64,000 nucleotides of DNA from Marsupella aquatica (Eukaryota; Marchantiophyta), in contig OZ316899.1 in assembly GCA_973895155.1 (NCBI GenBank), positions 16,244,001 through 16,308,000 of the forward strand, written 5' to 3'. This document shows, piece by piece, positions 1 to 10,900 of this stretch (position 1 is the first letter of the stretch; each line of letters starts with the position of its first letter). The translations under genes and the position numbers were made by a program. The notes beneath the pieces were generated by a model. The model was not told the origin of the DNA. It made no database searches and was given only the letters and a program-made list of their open reading frames with translations.

Positions 1-7
1 AGAAGAC

Positions 8-887
8 TTGGCTGAGCCCGAGGGTCTAGAAGACCCACCGGTGGCTATTCCGGAGGACAGGACAATGATGGAGGAAGACACTCCAGCCCCTTCCAACCCT
101 ACATCCCTAGGGCTGGATGTCACTACCCTGGCCCCCACGCGAGTTAACGTCTGCTCGTGCCCAAATCCGGACGGGCACAAACTGGACCACCCGGAACTCT
201 TTGTACCGAGTACATTTCTGAACGGGCTTTTGGGAGATTTTTCCCAATAGATTGCCCGGGATATCGGGGAGTTCATGGCCCGGAAGGTAGCCTACTTCTT
301 CAATCAGGAGTTGGTTACCGCAGTAAAGGCAGGTCGAGCCCAGTCGGAGGCCTCTCAGAGGATAGAGCGGTACCGGGTTGAGTCCGTGTACCTAAAGGAC
401 AAAGTTGCGGCTCAAGAGGCTGAGCTTCTGCAACTACGACCCAAGGTTGCAGCCGCTGATGAGTTGTTAGCAAATGCGCATGCCCTAGCCGAACAGGTGC
501 AAAGCTGGGAAGGAGGCTAAGATTGCACGGCTCTGGACCCAAGTTGACAGTTTAAAGAACCAAACTGTCATCTAGCAGAAAGACCTAGAGGAGGCCGAAG
601 AGCGGGCCCAACGTGACATTGCGGAGATTGCCACCCTACAGACCGAAGTGGCACAGCTTCAAGCCAAAGCCGAGAAACAGACCCGGGTGGTGGACAAGCT
701 GACGAGCAATGCCCAGTAACTGGAAGAGGCATGCCAGGAGGCAGTTGAGGAGACGGACACGGCAAAGTGAGAGAACAAATCTCTGCTAGACCAAGTCCAG
801 CTCCTCAAGACGGACAACGACAAACTCCGTAGGCAGCGGGATGGCCGCTCCCACTTGGACGGCTCTGGCAAGCGCACCAGGCATTAG
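8..887 (+). pseudogene. Broken coiled-coil gag-like ORF of a non-autonomous LTR element
   Basis: An open frame from position 8 matches, residue for residue in long patches, the minus-strand frame at 25764-26210 (shared motifs NPELF/HPELF, FLNGLLG, FMARKVAYFF, QELA/V). In this copy a TAG at 248-250 replaces a glutamine codon of the other copy (FSQ-stop against FSQQIS). Near position 505 the good frame shifts; downstream, long heptad-rich stretches (LEEAEERAQRDIAEIATLQ and onward) run to a TAG at 885-887 with three further in-frame stops. The composition (E, Q, K, A, L heptads) predicts a long coiled coil. No protease, RT or integrase is attached, so I infer a gag-like or structural protein of a non-autonomous element. 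Seen in sequence: homology of the two copies, stops and frameshift. The function is inferred. Confidence 0.6.
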
Positions 888-1119
888 CGGAGGGTTAGGC
901 TTAAAATAGAACTAGGAGTAGCTAAAACAGGCTGTTAGGACAAGCGCTGGCCAGAAGATAGCGGTGCTGACACATTAGCCAACCTATGTAGAATAAGTTA
1001 GACTAATAGGACAAGCCGTAACTAGCTTAGCGAGGATATAAGTTAGCGTAGATTCGGGCATGAGGCCAGACTGGTCCTCAGCCCTTAGTATTTAGCAGCC
1101 CCCCGGTAGAGGCAAGGGG

Positions 1120-2112
1120 GGATTTTAGACTCAGAATTTGGCCATTCGCGGTACGCGTGGGGAGTCCCGAACTCGGTGAAGTACCGGAGTGCCAAGGGGA
1201 GGGTATACGACTAAGGGTGGTATCTACGATTTTGATATCATCATGGGTTCAGATTTCCATCGGGGTTTTTCTCTAGGTTCTTCCTGTTGAGGGAGATGAT
1301 ACTACATTGCGCGGAACTTGGTAAACCCGCATCACTCCTTCCGGGAGGCTCTGTGGTAATGCGGAGTAACGCAATGCGGGTAGAGGACAGCTCAAAAAGC
1401 AAAAACCCGTCTGTAATTGATGGGAGAGGATCTTGTGATCTACACCGAAAGCTTGGTTGACACCGGATATCTTGCCAGTGCTTGAGATTTCCACACTTTG
1501 AGTGCCGTAATATATTACTAATGCGCCCAAGTATTTGGCCATCCCGGACTTTGCGTGTAAGTGCTTGTTGGGCGAGTGCGGAGCCGGGCTCCGTTGTAGT
1601 GTATACTCCTCGGCCTTGGGCCCGTTTGTTCACGAGGTGTCGGGTCAACCAATCGTAAGTGTATGATCATAAATGAATGAAATCCTTTCCCCTCAATTCC
1701 TTCGTGTAAATCAAGATTTATGTTTATGTGTAAATGCATGTATGAGTCTCGTGTGCAAGTACCAATGTCGGGCCGAACACGTATGCCAATCATGCACGGG
1801 GTGAAAGTTACGGATACGGGGTTGCAAGCCGGGGTTGAGCACTTGTACTAATGGATCCGGATCAAAGGCGGTAACACAAAGGCTTAGAAGTCCGTAAGCC
1901 GGGTTGACCCCGTGTCGACTAAGGTACGTTCCGGCGGCAGAACACAAACTATACCTAGGAGGTGTCTGTACATAACAGTAAGCGCACTTAGCACTAGTTT
2001 ACGTGAGTTAGGAGCATTCCGTGCGTCCCTCCCTGCTTGAACCCTCATATTTACGAAGGATATGCCTGTCTAAGCCAAAGCCCGGGTTAAGGCCTAGGCT
2101 GACAACGTGACA
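1120..2112 (+). repeat. LTR of the coiled-coil element family (left copy)
   Basis: It lies directly downstream of the coiled-coil ORF, after a purine-rich tract near 1100-1118 that could be the polypurine tract. It aligns with the reverse complement of 24593-25230: 1075-1225 matches 25290-25140, and 1595-2112 matches 25110-24593. About 370 bp at 1225-1590 are absent from the other copy. The 3' border is set by a shared GTGACA end; the 5' border is approximate. It contains a GC-rich palindromic box (1925-1957) that is also present in two other LTRs of the window. Confidence 0.5.
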
Positions 2113-2820
2113 GGGGGTGCCATGGGTTCTCGAGGTTTGAGGGTGTTAGCTCGCCCGCTTGCCAAATCTTGTCAAACAACAGCCAAGCCGTGTTCAGTAT
2201 CCCAAGGGAACTGGCGTTGGGGAGGCAAGGCCAAGTAGGCATGGAGGTTGAGTTCCAAGGGTGCTTTCCCCTAGACCATCAGTGGGGCGAGAACCCGGAG
2301 TTGGTTACTAGAGTCGGGGCCATTCTGGTCCCGGCGTGTTGGGACAAGCTTTAGGACAAGCGACGCTATTTGGGCCAGGAGCATGTCCTGGGGTCAGGGC
2401 GGTCAGTTGGTAATGGATAGGCACAAGGGGGAACCAGGGCCGCGCCCAAGGAAGGAGCTATTCTGGACGAATAGTGGGCGTGGGTTCTGGTTCCGGCTTA
2501 TGGCGTCGGGAGGACCTATCACTGACTTATTTACCAATATCTGTTGAGCTTGAGTTAGGATGCTAGACTTGGCGAGTTCTAGATCCTGAAGGGTTGCTTA
2601 CCAAGGTGCTTGGTTGCTTGTGCAGACAGTAAGGACCGTTGAGTAGTGGTCGTGTTGGAGAGCAAGTGTGGCTTTGTATGGGAGGGGCCGCAAGCGGTGC
2701 AAGGGGCACTAGATTGCTTGCTCGAAGTATTCCATGGATGCGTTCAGGCACCAGGTGCACTTAGGTGTGGGTGCTGGGATTGGTGAGGCCGTTCGGTGGC
2801 AAGGTCCACCACTAAAAGGC
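2113..2820 (+). repeat. Long repeat unit R, copy 1
   Basis: About 700 bp that match 26880-27565 in the same orientation, with many point differences and short indels. Both copies keep a 65-codon minus-strand open frame (2563-2760 and 27321-27518) with clearly related peptides, suggesting part of an element ORF read on the minus strand. No domain is recognised. The unit starts exactly where the left LTR ends. Confidence 0.55.
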
Positions 2821-2926
2821 TCAAACCTGTGTTTTTGTTACCTTAGTCATTCATAAATGCTAGACCATAAAAAATCATTCCTTACTTGTTCTTCCATGGG
2901 ATCGAATACCGTGTTTTGGACCTTAA

Positions 2927-3887
2927 GTGTTAATTTATGTCCCTGATATGATACTACATAAAGGTTTACCCCCGCTGAGGGAAGTGGATCACCAAGTTGA
3001 GTTGGAGCCAGGTTTGGCTCCTCAGGCTAAAGCTCCTTATTGTCTGAAGTTGAACAAACAAATGATGTTGAAGAACGCATTGGAAGAGTTGATCGACCAA
3101 GGGTTCATTTGTCCTAGTAAGAGTCCTTACGGGGCGGCCGCACTATTTGTGTCCAAAAAGGATGGTACTTTGAGATTGTGTGCATATCCAGTCTGACCGC
3201 AACACCAAGTTCACGTGCCACTTGTGGAAGGCGTTGTTCCGGTTAATCTTTAGCTATTACCTTGTCTATTACTATATTTCCGTACGCAGCCCAACAAAAA
3301 GCAAGGTTCCTTCTATGAACAATTTTATTCGAGAGTGGCGCCTAGTTGTGGAAGCGGCTACCAAGGGTATGACCCTTGCCCAAAGTTGGTACAAGGAGCA
3401 AGGGGATAAACATCGATGCGAGGTGAGCTTTGAAATTGGGGAGAGTGTCTGGTTGTAGTTGAGACCTGAGCAATACCACAAGAACATAAGTAGGAAGCTA
3501 GCTCCCAGATATGCAGGTGGGCCTTATTGCATCATACAATGAGCCCACAAGGATAATACAGTTTTGGTGGTGTTGGAGACACCTAAGGAAATGGGCGTAG
3601 GCAAAAACTACCATGTTAGCTGGCTCAAGAAATTTGTCAAAGACAATGATCCCAACCGGGTTCGAGTCTTGTGTCCAGACGCCATGCTGGTGGAGGACAC
3701 TGAGGAGTTTGAGGTGGAGGCAATTTTGGACCACGGTTACAAGCTAGGAAGGCAAATCTTGGAGTATTTGGTGAAGTGCACTGGCTATGACCAAACCAAA
3801 AGTACTTGGGAACCGGAAGGAAATTTGGGTAATGCCCCAGAGATCCTTGGAAGCTATCGTAAGCGAAGCGGCCTACTACCATTGTGA
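2927..3887 (+). pseudogene. Ty3/gypsy chromovirus pol fragment: RT start fused to integrase C-terminus and chromodomain
   Basis: The frame at 2927-3196 encodes the N-terminal RT segment of chromoviruses (motifs LPPLREVDHQVEL, GFICPSKSPYGAAALFVSKKDGT). It breaks near 3186-3190, just before the LCIDYR-type motif, and jumps into integrase-core sequence (QSDRNTKFTCHLWKALF) in another frame, so most of RT, all of RNase H and half of integrase are deleted. The integrase C-terminal region follows (SVWL, RPEQYHKN, KLAPRYAGGPYCIIQ), with stops at 3456-3458 and about 3540, and then a chromodomain (EFEVEAILDHGYKLGRQILE, then a W-x-P motif in STWEPEGNL) at about 3700-3860. The chromodomain is typical of plant chromoviruses. 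It is dead. Confidence 0.8.
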
Positions 3888-3907
3888 TTTGGTACAAGTA
3901 GTTGTGG

Positions 3908-4330
3908 CTACCTTTTTGAGTTGTATCCTAGTTTCACTCCTCCCAACCTCTTGAGAATGATATTAAATTGCGTGGGCGCTAGAGGTTGATGGGCAGCCGA
4001 TTTGCTTTTTGCAAGTGGAAGTTTTTTTTTTAAATTATTTTCCAATGGGTCGAAACTCTTTGACAAATAGTGATTGAAGGTATGCCAGATGGCTTGATCT
4101 TCCACATTCAATGCTCTGTACCAAGGCCTAGCCTCACCGTTGAACAGACCGTGAAGAATTTGCATCTTGATGGCTGATTCTCCATTTGCTGCAGCGGTTC
4201 CCTCGAAGTCATCCAACCATTCGTCCGGATCCTCATCTCCTCTTCCATGGAATGCCTTGTAATGAATGCGCGACCGTTGGCTCAGTCTGGTTCTTGGCCT
4301 CTCTTTTGGCCGTGCCTCCGGTTCCCCCAT
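3908..4330 (-). pseudogene. Ty3/gypsy gag fragment
   Basis: A 140-codon minus-strand frame starting at an ATG at 4330. It carries the retrotransposon gag signature F-x-G-R-G-D-E-DPDEWLDDFE, followed by AIKMQILHGLFNGEARPWY and an F-x3-L-x-K-S-F segment. It is much shorter than a full gag and ends abruptly, head-to-head with the chromodomain fragment on the plus strand. The LTR lies upstream at 4592, so this is the 5' end of a minus-strand element. Confidence 0.7.
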
Positions 4331-4591
4331 GTTGGTTGGGGACTTACTTTGCCTTACCGACTCTTCTTCTAGTATTTCTTCTTCGACGCCACTTTCAGTT
4401 ACGGAGCTACTAGCTCTTTTTGCCCCTCTCAGTCACTGTGTATTATGCCACCTGGCAAGATGCTGCAGACGAGCTCTCTCCCGTTGAATTGCTCTTTCCT
4501 CCCTCGGCGTAGGTTCAGTCATTACCTATGCTTCCTTCCTAACTTCATATCTCACGGCTTAAGAAATGCCCCCTCCATCTAGCGCCAAAAA

Positions 4592-5180
4592 TGTGGTGCG
4601 TCCCATGGCTCCCTAAACCCAAGAAACCCCCTGCACAAGCCAATTCCCGCAGGTTTTGCTCTTGGCGAGGCCGGTTCCGCGGCTTAGCGGCATGGGACGC
4701 TGCTATCTCTCTTCTACTAACATTTTACACACATGTACTGGACAGATCCTTCATCGGGTCATGAGATCGTAGCCGGCCTATTCTATGCCTTCCCTTGTCT
4801 TCCCCTCCTTATCTTCTTTAGGTATGTTTGGATTCCGCCGCCGGAATGATCCCCAACTGGCTTGGGTTAGCCGCTAAGACCTCTCTCAGCTCAACACATC
4901 CAACTCTTACTACCTTGCTTACTTCCTTCTCTCTTGTTGATGTGGGCAATCTTGAAACAAGTTAATGCGACACACAAATAGCAAAATGACTCCTTCTGAT
5001 TGAGTTATACCATGCACTTGCCATACAAACAATACTTCTCATACACAAGATATGCGAACTAAGCCGTGAGGCCAACTCTATTCATCTCTTAGGCATGAGG
5101 AAACATGAATATACAGAAGGGTCACTGTATAACTAACCAAGAGCTTCTTTTACTACTTGATCCTAGCCCTGCTGGTGCAC
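4592..5180 (-). repeat. Candidate 5' LTR of the minus-strand gag element
   Basis: Read on the minus strand, an LTR-like end (CACCACA) is followed by a few T residues and TGGCGCTAGATGG, a plausible primer-binding site complementary to a tRNA 3' end finishing in GCGCCA. The gag frame starts about 240 bp further on. The sequence contains the same palindromic box (about 4820-4850) as the LTRs at 1925 and 24760. The outer border is a guess. Confidence 0.4.
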
Positions 5181-7955
5181 TAAAAACTTGCTAAAGAAGA
5201 AGACCCTGAACTCCCCGCTGCCCAGGTACTTATCCTGGCAGTGGATCCGCCTAATTCCTTGCAACGTAAGCCTAATCTACCTATGTATAGCGAGGCAAGA
5301 GCACAAGTGTTGCTCTTACCAGCGGATCCGCAATCCCACTAATCTAAATGTCAGGGCCGCCTCCTGGTCCTGATCCTAATCCTAATCCTAAACTTGGAGA
5401 TTTGAGCCCGCCTTGCCCACTCACGCCTCCTACCTCCATGTCCGCCCTTTTTAAAAGGGACGGTGCCCTTACACTATCACGACACCAGTGGCTGGTCCTC
5501 AATGGATGCCCCCGATCCTTCCTCGGCGGTCAATGTGGGCCTCCCATTCTCTGACCGGTTATCTGCTCCTGACCTGGTCAACCCTTTTTTGGTGTGTCCG
5601 GGTCCCACGGACATCAGTTATGATTGACAGGTCAAGAAAACAGGCATTGATCTATTTCTTTTGTATTTTCATGGCGGGACAGTTTTTTTCGGGGGGGGGG
5701 GGGGGCGCATGAAACACTATGTAGCCGCTTCTTATTAACAGCCTTCTTATTCGTTCCAATGTCCACACACAGAATGGAGCCGTGTGCACCTGATGATGGC
5801 GTCCTTCAGAAAGGTTTGTCTTCATACAAACTTGTTCGACAATTATAGCCTGCGAGTGGTAGCTGCAGAACCCCATGACAAATTTAAACTTCATTCTCGC
5901 ACTTGAATTCTACTAAGTCTTGTTCCTGGACAGCTTGGTCATTGCCAACTGCCTTCTCAGCTGGTATTTGTCCAGTACATCACCTTCTCATTTCAGAATC
6001 GCTTAAAGACGTTACCAGCATCACAGAATGGACCTCTAAACAGATGATTGGAGACGAAGACACTGGAATGCCAACAACGGCCAACACATCCTTTAGCCAA
6101 AAGCCATTCAACATCATACACAACAAACAACAACACAGCAGGACTAACAAACAGGAATGGCCCCTGGCGGTACTCATTCAGGACGAAAAGTGAGGTTGGA
6201 TTAACAAACCGGAATGCCCCCACTGCCGCCCCGAAACCGGATATACAAATGATTGATTAAAACCGAAAGCTCCCCTTGCGCAACACAAACAATTTGAAAA
6301 GGCATCGAGAATGATAGGGACACCCGAAAGTGTCATAGTGCCGACAACCTTAAACCCTTCAAACACATGTAAGACATAATTCATAGTGTCTTCATTTGTA
6401 AACACTTCCAAGCATATGGCCATTGTAATTTTGGGAGTCAATTTCTTGTTGGAGATAGTTCTCATCCCTCTAGTTCCTTGCAAGGGCTTCCAGCCGACTC
6501 AGCTCTGGCATCTTGTGAATTGATATTTGTAACATACACACTGAGTCCCAATTAATGCTTAGCAACATCCAGACTGGAATACCAACATGGAAAAAGTTCC
6601 ACTGCCATTATTTCCCAACAAGACACATTTTTTTGAATGTAGCCTCTACAGTCAAAAGCTGAACCTCTGTGTAGAATTATGGAACGCATCAAACGGACAA
6701 GAGACAGCCAGCTTAAGTTCCGATAATTGATTGTGAGCATCTGAGGTGACTTATTCGAACCTAATGGGACAAGTATGAGGTCGACCGAAAATCTGATGGT
6801 TTCGATACTTTATTTGCAGATAACAGGATTGCAGCACGAAATCTATCAAACCCAACGAGCCATGAAGAGCTACTGATTTGTTATTTTTTTCTCAAATCTC
6901 TGTTAAGTATTCAACTAAAGTGGGAACAATCCGTTTATGCAATTCCGTGAAAATCTTCTCTGGAAAACATTGGAAACAAATCCAACATGTCGAGAGGCGT
7001 CACGGGACTAATGAAACGTGAACAAGCAGGATGGCATTAAACAATCCGAGCACTCTCTCTTCTCTTTCTTTTCTCAGGGCAGCGGTAAGATGTGACCTGC
7101 AATCAAGCATGAAGTGGGCCTTCTGACGTGACATCCCTGAGAGAATGCCATCACGAAGCATGTCCCTGCTAAATATATTAAAAAAAGCAGACTGATGTAG
7201 GGTTTTAATGGGAAGCTATGATGGTGAGTACAGAAACTTGTTCTTGTATCAAAAGTAACGACAATAGAGCCGACATGGCACCCCATTAAGAAATGGAGAG
7301 AGGCAGACCACTGACAGGAAGACCGTTCAGAGCGACCAGGTCATTCAAGCAAACCTGAAGTAGAAAACAGAAGGTGTAGAGCAGAAATAATACCTTACAT
7401 GCTCAAATGAACTACTTGACGAGTCCCAAAAAAGGACGCCGGTTTCTGAGAACTAAAGCAGCCGTCAATCTTGGTATGTTTCCCAAGGTGACTTGGAGGT
7501 CCTAAAAAATCACTCTGGCAGGATACTTGGGCGCTGTCGGACAACAACTTTAAAAGCATTCTTGAACAATCCTACAAATCAGTGAAATGGGAAATTTGCG
7601 TACGAGTTCGAGAAACCATAATGTAATTTTCTTTACTCTGCTCCTCAAGACTAACTGCTTTTTAGAACGCACCTGCGCAACTAACAAGCTGACCAAGCCA
7701 GCTTATCAGCGCTTTAAATTTCTTCCTCTTCCAGATGGATAACGACAGAGGATCTGGCTCTCACTCTAAAGTAAAACATTCACAACACCCGCAGTCTGAT
7801 AGAGTGCACTGACAAAGTGTCGACTGTCACCATACTGTTGACTGCCGAGAAACATTTTGGGAGCGATGCATGTGCATGACACTACAGTGCTAGAGGTTTT
7901 CTCCCTATGTGGGTCGAGGCACCCTGTTCAACTTAGCAGCCAGCGTTGAAATGAT
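5181..7955. other. No recognisable gene
   Basis: Nothing convincing is seen on either strand. It holds a 15-base G run at 5691-5705 and several short open frames without known motifs (for example 6178-6483 minus). The last part is downstream of the E2 stop codon and could include its 3' UTR. Confidence 0.5.
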
Positions 7956-10900
7956 TCACAATACTTCCTGGGAGCGTCTCACAATCCTGCTGACCTTACG
8001 CTTAAACTCTTCTTTGGTCTCTCGCCATTCTTTCTGTGGATTAGCAGACATGTGTCAGAAAGCCCTTACTTTCCCGTGGTCCAAATCCGCAACTGCTAAA
8101 ACAAGTCTGAGATAAATGACATGTAGCAAACCCCTACCCTCAACTTTGCAAAACAATCAACTACTAAGAGTATTTGCATGCAATCAAATCAATCCATCCA
8201 AAATAAGGTACAATCAAGTACAGACAAGTAGTATTTAGCCATCTGTAGCAAATTCACTACACTGAAAGGTAAGAAAAGAAAAAGAAAAAACGTAACACTG
8301 TAACTTACCGCAGCATCAATATTTGCAGGAGACTCATCGTTTGGACTCGACAACATAGAGATAATGCTCAAAAGGATAGTTTCTACCTGCAAGGGAACTC
8401 ACCAAAGATTACGATTTCCAATCTGCATCGACGAAGTACCAAGAAACAACGAAGAAATCACGATACTTCATCGCATGATCAACAACTTCTGCACACAAGC
8501 GATTTGTCTTTCGCGTGCAAACATCATTTGCAAATACGCAATACAGGGCATCCAACCAAGGAATATATCACTGACCTAAGCTACAGGTTAAAGATTGTGT
8601 AAAATGAGGTGAGACCCCGATGATGGTGGCTACTAGATACAAGGCACAACCCGGCAAACTAGGGTATTATAGCAACTATAGTCGTAAACCCAGAATCATT
8701 GCGCCGTCTCATGATTGCACTTTAATTGCTTGGCTACCATTAGTATCTAATCCATTATTATCCAGTTCGAATAGAAAAACCCTTTCTGCTTTAAGGCATG
8801 AACTAAAGTAATTTCAACGACCATTATTTGGATCAAGGAACAAAACGCTAAATCCGAGCAGGTCTGCCATAAATAAAATATGTAATTTCAATTGAAAATC
8901 CGAAAGATCAAGCGATATCATTAGTGAGCTTCTCTGTTCAACTTTTTGCTCTTGTGCCCTAGTAATGCTCTAAATTTACTTAGCTACACAGGTCTGTCTA
9001 ATGGAAGTGTAATATTGTACATGTAACGCCGAGTTGAACGAAGAAAGAACGTCCACCACGCCCAAATAACGTGTCTTCCTGACCGTGAGAGAGTGGCGTC
9101 TGCTAACCTCAAATCTGTAAGACACGAGACTGGACATCAAGTAAACCAAGGACAACCCTGTTTCTAAATGACACAGGCCCAACAAAAAGCACTGTCTCTC
9201 CAAAAGAGCCTTAATGTTATTAAAGACCGCTCTCCACTGACTTTTTTCCCTGTTCTCCGATTTAGCCTCTCAAAATCCGACCTGAGTCAAACTGTTGAAT
9301 TTTAAAAGAGGGATGTTGGTTAAAGGCTGGAATTTGCATCCCTTGATGATGAGGTGGAGTACTGCTGCATCAAGGGTCCTGGATCTTGCTGGTTAACTAA
9401 CTTTGGGCGGTCAAATTCACGAGGATTTGGTGTGGTATCTGATTGATCGCAAGGCATTGAAGCAAAGCCATTGAGACCGTTGGAGCAGATTTTAGAGCAA
9501 GTGCTAGAGGAGGTTTTGAAGCAGTTCAGCAATCTGGAGTGGAACCAAATCTGACTAAAAACTGGAGTCTCTACTGTAAGGGTGAGTCTTCCACCTAGGT
9601 GCCTCCTAGTTCCAACCCTTGTCGTAGTCCCATTTGTCCATGATGTGGATGGCCATTGCAGACGTTATCTGTTACCCTAAAAATTATCTCCCACTTGACT
9701 ATCCTTGTGAGCTAGCATACCTTTCAGTTTGGCACCAGTCATCATAGGAGGGTCGCCTATGTCAAAACCCCAGCTGGAAAGCCATACCTTTAGCAGCCAC
9801 TTACCAAGTGTATCAAGCACCACATCATAAGACGGCGGAGCCTGGCAGGTAGGACTGCCTTCATGTGTAGTAAATATGAACTGCGCTTGTGCAGGCTATG
9901 AATTTTCGTTGGTTATTCGTTGGTATGATTGAATAATTTCCAAGACTATCCTCAATATGTTCCTGCTTTATCTTTTACAGTACCCATGCAGATTAGCTGC
10001 ACAACTCTATTAATCGTCTGCCAACTTTTGACCCAAAAGTCCCAAAATAGTACAGCACCGCTTCAAGCCAAAGGCTCTTACCATGGTACTGACGATGGAT
10101 GAAGAGACGTCGCGGCCGTAATCACTCTGGAATGGTAGTGTCGGATTTCAAATCCCGACATTTCTCGTCAATGTCTCGAGTTTCATTGATGAACCGTGGA
10201 GGAACATTTGCTGAGATGTCAGACAGTTTGGACAGGCAGTGGAGAGCGCATCTGTGATACTTGACTTAAGATGCGAAATTGAGGTGCACCCTTACCTCCT
10301 TGGGTACCATGTAAACGTACTGCACTGAATTTGATAATATAGCTGATAAATATCGGTTATAATAGCAGAATACTTCTCTATTCAACAGAATTAACATATA
10401 TGGACTCTCACCTTGAAGAATTTGGAATTGTGCTATCAATTCACAATTTGAAAGGGAGAAAGCCTTGGCGTCATATTTTAGATTGGTTGATTGCAATTTC
10501 CCCTCGTTAACAATGTCTTTTATCGTAGTATTCCAGAGAAAATGAAAGGATGGTTGAGAGTTCGAGGATTGCAAACTTTTAGGACGGAGTCCCTAGGGCA
10601 TGATCCATACTCTGGCTAATACCCTTTAAAAATTTCTATCTTGTGCATGCAATTAATTCCAAGGTCACGTGTCCTTCGTCTTTGTTCTTTGTGGCTTCCT
10701 GGTATCAGAGACCTGGATCTTTTGTATTCTACTTCGAGCAGGGAACTCCTCCTTGACTTTTTTATTATGGAGTCACAACTCAGCAGACTAAAAAACAAGT
10801 ACTAGGACCACTGGTGAGAGCGATACCGGATACACAAAGTTAATCCACCCGGGAAGCCCACTTCGCCACATACCCCGCTGCTACTACGGTAGAGAAATGG

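Noticed and set aside
5360-5395. CCTAAT-type short repeat resembling telomeric sequence
   Set aside because: Only three units and not the plant CCCTAAA repeat.
5691-5705. G15 run
   Set aside because: Simple homopolymer; could be partly a sequencing artefact and has no visible function.
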